From Deltaproteobacteria bacterium (lineage in GTDB: Bacteria > Desulfobacterota > UBA8473), in NCBI GenBank assembly GCA_030643245.1, contig DAOWME010000079.1, positions 1 to 11,297 on the forward strand: a DNA stretch of 11,297 bases, given 5' to 3'. The notes under the pieces were generated by a model that was not told where the DNA came from, ran no database searches, and saw only the letters and a program-made list of their open reading frames with translations. Within the stretch, counting starts at the first letter, position 1; every line of letters starts with the position of its first letter. The position numbers and the translations under genes are program-made. Shown piece by piece: positions 6,506 to 11,297 of this stretch.

Positions 6506-7237
6506 CTAGATGCTGGCCCTTTTTACACATATAACTGCCCCAGAGAAAAACAACACGGAATAGAAGACCATAATTCCAAGAGAAACCAGGGGGACATCCC
6601 GCCCCAGAGCCGCTGCGCGAATACACGCGCTGGCATGGGTTAATGGAAGAACCTTTGCCGTGAAATAGGCCCATTCAGGGAGTCTCGACAAAGGGAAAAA
6701 CGTCCCGCAGAGAAAGGACATGGGCAGAATAAAGAAACCGTTAAAGCTCGCCTGGTCTGCGTGGGATTTGACCACCATCGATGTAATCACGGCAGCGGAG
6801 GCAAACATTAAAGTGTTGAGACATATATAGAGAAAAAAGCCGCCATTGACCCTCAGTTCAGCCCCAAAACAAAGGGCCAGGACAAATATCATTATGGCGG
6901 CCAGCATACCCTTTACCATCCCGCTCAACACCTCTCCCAGGACTATGGATAAAGAGGATACAGGGGCGCTCTGAAATTCCTCGAAGGTCATCCAGTAAAA
7001 GCGAGCGATATTGATGTCCATTGCGATGCTGAAGCTCTGGCTCATGGAGGAGAGGGCGATAAGCCCCGGCACCATGAAGGTCATATAACCCACGCCTTCC
7101 ACATTCAGGCTTCTCCCCATCCCCCAACCGAAAGCAATCAGAAAAAGCAGCGGGGATACGGTATATAATCCCAAAACTCTCAGAAACCGCCTCTTCAATA
7201 TAACCATTTCCCGCCAGAATACCGCATAAGCACCCAT
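6506..7237 (-). CDS. ABC-2 type transporter permease
   Basis: This is an inner-membrane permease of 243 aa with six predicted hydrophobic segments (about 21-40, 50-70, 103-125, 134-155, 166-184 and 218-237), the normal ABC-2 layout for NodJ/DrrB-type exporters. The conserved pattern PMSFLCGTFFPLSRLPEW (172-189) is characteristic. It has a good GAGAGG ribosome binding site 5 bases before ATG. It is followed at once by its ATPase gene and preceded by the MmgE/PrpD gene at 38 bases. A functional dimer with two ATPases is expected. Whether it exports a product connected to the upstream enzyme cluster cannot be told from sequence. Confidence 0.88.
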   Translation of the reverse strand: MGAYAVFWREMVILKRRFLRVLGLYTVSPLLFLIAFGWGMGRSLNVEGVGYMTFMVPGLIALSSMSQSFSIAMDINIARFYWMTFEEFQSAPVSSLSIVLGEVLSGMVKGMLAAIMIFVLALCFGAELRVNGGFFLYICLNTLMFASAAVITSMVVKSHADQASFNGFFILPMSFLCGTFFPLSRLPEWAYFTAKVLPLTHASACIRAAALGRDVPLVSLGIMVFYSVLFFSGAVICVKRASI

Positions 7238-7275
7238 AACGACCTCTCTGAAAAAATCGTTGATCGTCCCTTACC

Positions 7276-8682
7276 TCACCAGCGCCTTACCATTTCGGAG
7301 ATGTTCTCTATCTTTTCAAGATTTTTCAATTCCTTCTTCACCCTTTCTCTTTTCTCGTCATCGAACACACCTGAAGTGAGCACATCGAATTTTTCGTCCA
7401 TCTCTTCCCTGGTCACGGGGTTATGGCTGAACCCTTTGCATGTGGAAGTGATCTCATGCACTGTACCGTCTTTTAAAGAGACTTTCACCGGAGATTTGAA
7501 TATGCCCTCTTCCATAAAGGCCTTATCCAGTTCCCTGTCCCTCTCCACCTTAACCCTCTCCGTCAGCGCAAGCATCTTGGGATCTGTAAGCTTCTCCTCA
7601 GATAGCTGCACTTTCGGATTAAGTAGATGACCGTCGGTCAGCACAGTCGCCAGTACAAAAGGAAGACTCCACTGGGAAATGGTCAGGTTCTTCGGTTTGA
7701 TCTTCACCTCCCTGGGCACACCGAGGAAGAGCGCAAAATGGGGGAGGTACGCCATTACCGCATCAACCTCTTCTGCGCCAAACCGGTGTTCCTTCATGAG
7801 CTTGATGACCCCGTCCATGTATCCCTGGTTGTAATGGCAGCATCCGTAATACTTAAAGGCCATCTCTTTGATATTCCAGACCTCCCCAAGACCATCCACC
7901 AAGTCATCTTTAAACATCATATCCCCTGCCAGTGCATTAATCACCCCGAACCTTCCCTTCTTGTCCCATTGTCCTTCAAAGATTGCGTGAGGTCCCACAA
8001 ACCCCTTCTTTGCCATGAGGGCATTCTGTACCCCATTCTGGGAGGCCCTACCCGAATTCCACCGGTAGGTCCAGTTACCGTCCACAAGGTAATCAATGGT
8101 GGATGCCCCCATAGACCCCCCTGCCAGACCGATGGCATTCGTCATCTCCAACGCATTGAGCCCCAGGAGCTTACCGGAGGCGACCACAGCGCCGAATGGC
8201 GGGAATATAGAATTTGCCTCAAACCCCCTGGCAGCGGTAAAGCTCTGGGGCCTCCTGTTCATGGATGACGCAGCTCTTGTTATCACTTCATATCCTGCCA
8301 CAACCGATGTTATGAGGTCTTTTCCTGTCACATTCTCCCTCTCCGCCATAGCCAATGCCGATGCGATCACACTGCAACTGGGGTGGAGTTCAACCTTTGG
8401 ATAGGTATCACTCAGGTCGTAACTCAAGGCCATAACCGCATTCACCATGGCAGCGTTCGTGCATGGCACCATTTCATTATGCACCAAAATAGTAGATTCT
8501 CCCTTTCCACCGGTCTCTTTCACCATATCGAGAAGGGCCTTGGTCCAGGGTGAGTCAGCGCCATAAACCGCGATACCCGCCCAATCGTAGATGCAGTCCT
8601 TCGCCTTTTCAACCACGTCCACCGGCAAATCCTCATACTTCAACTCAACAACCCACTGTGCCAACCGCTCTGCATAGAACAT
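7276..8682 (-). CDS. MmgE/PrpD family protein (2-methylcitrate dehydratase-like)
   Basis: This is a soluble enzyme of the superfamily that includes 2-methylcitrate dehydratase PrpD, cis-aconitate decarboxylase and iminodisuccinate epimerase; 468 aa, normal length. Seen in sequence (numbering from the chosen start): an active-site-like segment with Asp89, Asp92 and HPS (His100-Ser102), FPPFGAVVASGKLLGL, and the family signature SGRASQNGVQNALMAKKG followed by GFVGP and FEGQW. The lid-domain YGCCHYNQ motif follows later. The start at 8682 (MFYAERL) has AAGGAGG 7 bases upstream; the longer frame from 8745 is rejected. No methylcitrate synthase or lyase gene is nearby, so a propionate-cycle role is not supported. 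Neighbouring cupin and SDR genes suggest dehydration, isomerisation or decarboxylation of another carboxylate. Confidence 0.9.
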   Translation of the reverse strand: MFYAERLAQWVVELKYEDLPVDVVEKAKDCIYDWAGIAVYGADSPWTKALLDMVKETGGKGESTILVHNEMVPCTNAAMVNAVMALSYDLSDTYPKVELHPSCSVIASALAMAERENVTGKDLITSVVAGYEVITRAASSMNRRPQSFTAARGFEANSIFPPFGAVVASGKLLGLNALEMTNAIGLAGGSMGASTIDYLVDGNWTYRWNSGRASQNGVQNALMAKKGFVGPHAIFEGQWDKKGRFGVINALAGDMMFKDDLVDGLGEVWNIKEMAFKYYGCCHYNQGYMDGVIKLMKEHRFGAEEVDAVMAYLPHFALFLGVPREVKIKPKNLTISQWSLPFVLATVLTDGHLLNPKVQLSEEKLTDPKMLALTERVKVERDRELDKAFMEEGIFKSPVKVSLKDGTVHEITSTCKGFSHNPVTREEMDEKFDVLTSGVFDDEKRERVKKELKNLEKIENISEMVRRW

Positions 8683-8689
8683 ATCAAAA

Positions 8690-8696
8690 CCTCCTT
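8690..8696 (-). promoter_or_regulatory. Shine-Dalgarno sequence fixing the MmgE/PrpD start
   Basis: The minus strand reads AAGGAGG, 7 bases before ATG 8682. It lies inside the longer open frame and decides against the upstream ATG at 8745. Confidence 0.8.
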
Positions 8697-8786
8697 GTAA
8701 TTGTAACGTATGGGAGACCCATGTTTTATTAGGTTTGTCGAACAATAAGCAACAATATAGATGACCGGGGATGTTTTAAAGTCTAG

Positions 8787-8859
8787 GGCATAAGGTCTAA
8801 GGATCAAGATATATGGTGTAGGGTTAACCCCATATGCCATAAACCTTGGACCCTATGCC
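8787..8859. repeat. Composite palindrome between cupin and MmgE/PrpD genes
   Basis: Outer arms 8787-8802 (GGCATAAGGTCTAAGG) and 8844-8859 pair at 14 of 16 positions. The middle holds a perfect palindrome GGGTTAACCC (8821-8830) flanked by ATATGG and CCATAT. Composition is rich in short GG/ATA words quite unlike the neighbouring genes. It lies in the 200-bp cupin-MmgE/PrpD gap and would form a hairpin in a read-through transcript. It may be a dispersed repeat, a processing site or a terminator without a T-tract; no second copy is present here. Confidence 0.6.
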
Positions 8860-8882
8860 ACATTTAATTTAAACCATGCCTG

Positions 8883-9218
8883 TTAAAAATTCATACAGCA
8901 TATGATTTCAAAGTCTTCATCACCCATGTTTTTCATCCCGTGAGCCTCATTTGAATCCACAAATGCAAAATCACCCGGTTCCAGTTCTTTCTCGGAATCC
9001 TTGGTAAATAGGACACCCCGACCCTTTAAGATATATTGTTCGTGGATCTGTGGGTGGACATGAAGAGGGATGACACCCCCTTTTTTGAGGGTTACAAGCC
9101 TCATGGCAAACCCTTTGGCCCCTTCCTTTTCTGATATGAGCCATTGAATTGTAGCATTTTTAACTCCTTCCATCGGTAGTTGATCTTCTTTTACGCACCT
9201 TGTCTTCCCAGCATACAT
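8883..9218 (-). CDS. Single-domain cupin protein
   Basis: This small (111 aa) cytoplasmic beta-barrel protein has both cupin motifs. Motif 1 is G-x5-H-x-H with His53, His55 and Glu60 (LHVHPQIHEQYILKGRG), and motif 2 is PGD-x9-H with His93 followed by Asn97 (PGDFAFVDSNEAH). The metal-binding His/His/Glu/His set is complete, so it probably binds a divalent metal. Such small cupins act as isomerases, decarboxylases, dioxygenases or sensors. AAGGAGG lies 8 bases before the ATG. Its position between the SDR and MmgE/PrpD genes on the same strand suggests an accessory enzymatic step on the same carboxylate substrate; this is inference from order alone. Confidence 0.88.
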   Translation of the reverse strand: MYAGKTRCVKEDQLPMEGVKNATIQWLISEKEGAKGFAMRLVTLKKGGVIPLHVHPQIHEQYILKGRGVLFTKDSEKELEPGDFAFVDSNEAHGMKNMGDEDFEIICCMNF

Positions 9219-9277
9219 TTTTCCTGCCTCCTTTGTCTTTGTTTTCTCACTGTTACTTTACTCTTACCTTTGCTCAT
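9191..9277 (-). CDS. Doubtful 28-codon ORF overlapping the cupin start
   Basis: A 28-aa, very basic reading frame (MSKGKSKVTVRKQRQ...) starts with an ATG that overlaps the stop of the preceding 35-codon ORF as ATGA, and has a strong purine run AGGAGGAAAAGGAG just upstream. It overlaps the first 28 bases of the cupin gene in another frame. It may be a leader peptide that couples translation to the cupin gene, a trace of a lost gene, or chance. No homolog is recognised. Confidence 0.2.
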   Translation of the reverse strand: MSKGKSKVTVRKQRQRRQEKCMLGRQGA

Positions 9278-9381
9278 CGCTCCTTTTCCTCCTGAAACCG
9301 TCTGAGCCCCTCAACCTCTTCATCTTCGACGTTTACGAGGGATATGGAACGCTTTGATTTTGCCTGTGAAGAAGAGATCAC
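9274..9381 (-). pseudogene. Possible gene remnant or small ORF (35 codons)
   Basis: Between the SDR and the cupin, the minus strand holds an open stretch with protein-like composition: ...SKRSISLVNVEDEEV and then EGLRRFQEEKER before TGA. It could start at GTG 9381 but has no suitably spaced ribosome binding site; the AGGAG at about 9404-9408 is too far. The residue mix resembles the acidic C-terminus of a real protein, so a decayed gene whose 5' part is lost is plausible. The stop overlaps the ATG of the following tiny ORF. I cannot name a family. Confidence 0.25.
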
Positions 9382-9424
9382 TTCAGAAACGGGGACTTGG
9401 CTTCAACTCCTAAGCGGATGACTG

Positions 9425-10174
9425 TTACGGCAGCGCGCACCCCCCATCTACTGGAAGATAGCTTCCTGTTATCATATCCGACCAAGGCGAAGCAAAGAAC
9501 AAGACAACTGTGGCCACCTCTTCTGGTGTGCTGAGCCGCCCCAGCGGTGTGGTCCTGGCCTGTCTCTCCCTTATTTTATTGCCCAATGCCAACACCTCAT
9601 TTGTGAGGGTCATGCCGGGCGATACGATGTTCACAGTAATCCCGTAGCTCCCATACTCAATAGCTAGGTTTTTAGTAAAGGCCTCCATGGCGCCCTTAGC
9701 TAAGGCATAAGCGTGACTCCCTGAAACAGGCTTATGAATGATCGTACTGTTAAGATTGATGATCCTCCCCCATTTGTTCTCTATCATTCCCGACAATACG
9801 CCCTTGCAGCAATAAAAAGCAGCCCTTATGGTCCCGTCGATCTGATACTGAATATCCTCCCAATCAAGCTCGCTAAACCTTTTGAACTCTATCGGGCTGA
9901 CATAATTGTTCACAAGTATATCGATTGTCCCAAAACGGTCCGAGCCGGATCGGATCATGGAATCGACCTCTTCTTTCTTTGTAAGATCGGCCGGTATGGC
10001 TACCGCGTCACCACCCGAGGCCTTTATCTCTCTCACAACCCTGTCTGGCTCTCCAACACCTTTCTGATAATTCAGGATTACAGCGGCACCTGACCGGCCC
10101 AGAACCCCTGCTATAGCGGCGCCAATCCCCCTGCTGGCTCCGGTTACAAGTGCCACCTTATCTTTTAATATCAT
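9425..10174 (-). CDS. Short-chain dehydrogenase/reductase (FabG-like)
   Basis: This 249-aa NAD(P)-dependent oxidoreductase of the classical SDR family interconverts a hydroxyl and a keto group. Visible are the Rossmann motif TGASRGIG (11-18), ADL (62-64), NNY at 89-91 in place of the usual NNAG, catalytic Ser143 (NLNST), Tyr156 and Lys160 (YALAK), and the SPGMT segment at 185-189. The Asn of the classical tetrad is not evident. FabG proper is usually in a fatty-acid gene cluster, which is absent here, so a catabolic hydroxyacyl or hydroxyacid dehydrogenase is more likely. AAAGGAG is 7 bases before the ATG. It is the first gene of the minus-strand run, with a candidate promoter at 10299-10327. 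Confidence 0.9.
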   Translation of the reverse strand: MILKDKVALVTGASRGIGAAIAGVLGRSGAAVILNYQKGVGEPDRVVREIKASGGDAVAIPADLTKKEEVDSMIRSGSDRFGTIDILVNNYVSPIEFKRFSELDWEDIQYQIDGTIRAAFYCCKGVLSGMIENKWGRIINLNSTIIHKPVSGSHAYALAKGAMEAFTKNLAIEYGSYGITVNIVSPGMTLTNEVLALGNKIRERQARTTPLGRLSTPEEVATVVLFFASPWSDMITGSYLPVDGGCALP

Positions 10175-10298
10175 CTCGCCACTCCTTTACTATTTATGAT
10201 TCTCTCTCGATCCCACCATGTTGCTTCAATCCTTGTCATATCCACTCATATACATATGCATGGACGTTTCACTGATGCAACATCTGGATCAATTCGGG

Positions 10299-10327
10299 AT
10301 TATCATCATTTTTGGCTGAATTGGCAA
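10299..10327 (-). promoter_or_regulatory. Candidate sigma-70 promoter for the SDR gene
   Basis: On the minus strand, TTGCCA (10322-10327) is followed after exactly 17 bases by GATAAT (10299-10304). Transcription would start near 10292, giving a leader of about 118 nt that contains the imperfect 11-bp inverted repeat. Match to consensus is good but untested. Confidence 0.4.
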
Positions 10328-10464
10328 AACAGGACGCCATAAAAAAATTGGACCTGTGCAGTTGGGCAGGGTTACCACTTGCCGGCATTAAGGCCTCAAT
10401 CTATCCCATAGTAATTCTGCCATATCTACATTATTAGACGGACTTACTTGGGGTAATGGGAGAT

Positions 10465-10527
10465 GCTCCATCCAATCTCCAATCCCCATGGGGCGTAGCG
10501 GAAGGGGGATTGGAGATTGGATGGAGC
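10465..10527. repeat. Perfect 23-bp inverted repeat with 17-base spacer
   Basis: Arms 10465-10487 and 10505-10527 are perfectly complementary. Each arm contains the heptamer TCCAATC twice in tandem (10471-10477 and 10478-10484 in the left arm), giving four copies in all. A second hairpin, GGAAGGGGG (10500-10508) with CCCCCTTCC (10536-10544), uses part of the right arm, so the two folds exclude each other; the latter is followed by ATTTTT on the plus strand. It could be an operator between divergent promoters, a small transposon end pair or an attenuator-like element. Confidence 0.85.
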
Positions 10528-10703
10528 GCCAGCGGCCCCCTTCCATTTTTGGCTATTATACCACACATTCAGATTACTTGGTATGGGGGTTTAGTTGATA
10601 TCCAGAGAATATTTGTAGAAACGAATAGTTGCACTGTGGTATTAGAGGAATATACTTAAGGGGGTGATGAAATAGGTTATTATACAATTCAATATGAAAT
10701 AAC

Positions 10704-10731
10704 TTGACTTTGATAAAAAACATGTTATAGT
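10704..10731 (+). promoter_or_regulatory. Sigma-70 promoter of the cold-shock gene
   Basis: TTGACT (10704-10709) and TATAGT (10726-10731) are separated by 16 bases, close to the consensus. The start site would fall near 10738, leaving an untranslated leader of about 120 nt, like the long leaders of known cspA mRNAs. Confidence 0.65.
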
Positions 10732-10737
10732 GAAAAG

Positions 10738-10857
10738 TAATCATGAAGGCTCGTCTCTATTGGCGGGATTGTTTTATTCTGAGGGGAAGATCCATTTGTC
10801 AAAAGTGGCACCTGAAGTTTGGAACCATGAAAATTTATTAAAAAGGAGGATGTCACT
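10738..10857 (+). promoter_or_regulatory. Long 5' leader of the cold-shock mRNA with strong ribosome binding site
   Basis: The predicted leader runs from the promoter to the ATG. It ends in an A-rich stretch and AAGGAGG (10843-10849) spaced 8 bases from the start codon. In Escherichia coli the cspA leader refolds at low temperature to regulate translation; a similar role here is inferred only from length and position. The enterobacterial cold-box sequence is not seen. Confidence 0.45.
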
Positions 10858-11058
10858 ATGGCTAATGGAACTGTAAAATGGTTTAATAGCAGCAAAGGCT
10901 TTGGTTTTATTGAGCAGCAAGACGGTCCGGATGTGTTTGTTCATCATTCGGGAATCAATGCAACCGGCTTCAAGTCTCTCGATGAAGGCGACAAGGTTGA
11001 TTTTGACATAGAGCAAGGTCAAAAAGGCCCGGCTGCCGTAAATGTCACTGTTGTTTAA
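10858..11058 (+). CDS. cspA: Cold-shock protein (CspA family)
   Basis: This 66-aa single cold-shock domain (OB fold) binds single-stranded RNA or DNA and melts mRNA secondary structure. The signature is complete: GTVKWFNSSKGFGFI with RNP1 KGFGFI (13-18) and RNP2 VFVHH (26-30), ending with the usual PAAVNVTVV. Length is standard. It is the only plus-strand gene, monocistronic, with its own promoter, long leader, strong AAGGAGG and intrinsic terminator. The gene symbol denotes the family; the organism may have several paralogues. Confidence 0.97.
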   Translation: MANGTVKWFNSSKGFGFIEQQDGPDVFVHHSGINATGFKSLDEGDKVDFDIEQGQKGPAAVNVTVV

Positions 11059-11078
11059 CTAACTGTTTTCAAAAAAAG

Positions 11079-11117
11079 AAAGGGCATTCCATTAAATTAT
11101 GTGGTATGCCCTTTTTT
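11079..11117 (+). terminator. Rho-independent terminator of the cold-shock gene
   Basis: The stem AAAGGGCATTCCA (11079-11091) pairs with TGGTATGCCCTTT across a loop of about 10 bases, with one T/T mismatch, and ends in a run of six T (11112-11117). It starts about 20 bases after the stop codon. Confidence 0.9.
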
Positions 11118-11156
11118 ATTTAGTAGCAGGGAAATGGGGTCATTATATTGAATAGT

Positions 11157-11297
11157 ATTTGTACATCTCATCTTCAGGCCATCTTTGCCCGATCTTCAAA
11201 CACAAAATCCTCGAAATAGGCAAAACTATTCCTGTGGTTTTGTATTTTCAGATCGAATAAATCTGACCTAAATCTGAGCGCCAACTTGAGGAAGTTA
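11157..11297. repeat. R1 palindromic repeat, copy c (right end cut by window)
   Basis: From 11172 it matches copy a through the window end with only a few differences: the apex loop (GCAAAA in place of TCG) and several C/T and G/A changes. The apical stem AATAG/CTATT is kept although the loop differs. The preceding ATTTGTACATCTCA (11157-11170) also occurs in the 1974-2047 element, so the family's left flank includes it. The differences from copy a rule out a simple circular overlap of the window ends. Confidence 0.85.

Larger units (their letters stand above)
10175..10857. other. 683-bp divergent intergenic region between SDR and cold-shock genes
   Basis: No convincing protein gene is present; the 67-codon plus frame at 10456-10659 runs through the inverted repeat, has no ribosome binding site and is rejected. 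The region holds a candidate minus-strand promoter (10299-10327), an 11-bp inverted repeat with one mismatch in the SDR leader (10218-10228 and 10273-10283), the perfect 23-bp inverted repeat (10465-10527), and the cold-shock promoter and leader. Nothing recognisable was found in about 10550-10700. Confidence 0.6.

Noticed and set aside
7276..8682. Propionate methylcitrate-cycle locus
   Set aside because: The MmgE/PrpD gene is alone; no methylcitrate synthase, lyase or regulator gene is present in the window.
10456..10659. 67-codon plus-strand ORF
   Set aside because: It reads through both arms of the perfect inverted repeat, lacks a ribosome binding site and shows no family resemblance.
10774..11022. 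82-codon minus-strand ORF opposite the cold-shock gene
   Set aside because: It is antisense to an unmistakable CspA domain and lacks a ribosome binding site.
1..11297. CRISPR array
   Set aside because: The repeats are long, palindromic and widely scattered, not short direct repeats with regular unique spacers; no cas gene is present.
1..11297. tRNA or rRNA genes
   Set aside because: No cloverleaf-like segment with a GGTTCGA-type T-arm was noticed in the gaps, and there is no rRNA-like sequence.

Overview
The window carries bacterial chromosomal DNA of moderate GC content with tightly packed genes, nearly all on the minus strand. The gene set suggests an anaerobic, Desulfobacterota-like (deltaproteobacterial) organism: corrinoid ABC importer, Cys-rich DUF1847 protein, MmgE/PrpD enzyme, FabG-like reductase and many short palindromic repeats. 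This placement is inference; there is no rRNA or other phylogenetic marker. Both window ends lie in diverged copies of the same short repeat, so the window may be a contig bounded by repeats.

Layout, read in the direction of minus-strand transcription (right to left). (1) 10174-7276: a short-chain dehydrogenase/reductase, a 200-base gap with two doubtful small ORFs, a single-domain cupin and an MmgE/PrpD-family enzyme. This looks like a small catabolic cluster acting on a hydroxy- or keto-carboxylate of unknown identity. (2) 7237-4168: an ABC-2 permease, its ATPase (DrrA/NodI type), an M42-family metallo-aminopeptidase and a small protein of unknown function. All are closely spaced and probably co-transcribed. 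(3) 3796-123: a DUF1847 protein, then a periplasmic binding protein, a FecCD/BtuC permease and an ATPase. Together these make a complete BtuFCD-type corrinoid importer, although no cobalamin riboswitch is visible. The only plus-strand gene is a cold-shock protein (10858-11058) with a good sigma-70 promoter, a leader of about 120 nt and an intrinsic terminator.

The most informative non-genic content is a set of palindromic, MITE-like elements in the gaps. One element (2982-3122) has 10-bp perfect terminal inverted repeats and a 6-bp direct flank duplication (TACTTC). It sits exactly between the DUF1847 stop and the btuF ribosome binding site. Removing it in the mind joins the DUF1847 stop codon onto the btuF Shine-Dalgarno sequence. 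This argues that the two genes were translationally coupled before the insertion and that btuF really starts at a TTG at 2960. A second family (copies at 1-144, 3982-4074 and 11157-11297) forms a long imperfect hairpin. A core-less relative with 23-bp inverted repeats (1974-2047) separates btuF from btuC. A perfect 23-bp inverted repeat, with a competing 9-bp hairpin, lies between the divergent SDR and cold-shock genes.

Several starts were moved from the longest ORF on the basis of ribosome binding sites: btuF (2960), btuC (1956), the 93-aa protein (4449) and MmgE/PrpD (8682). No clearly novel defence, phage or biosynthetic system was found. The best candidates for follow-up are the DUF1847-corrinoid transport link and the nested palindromic elements.
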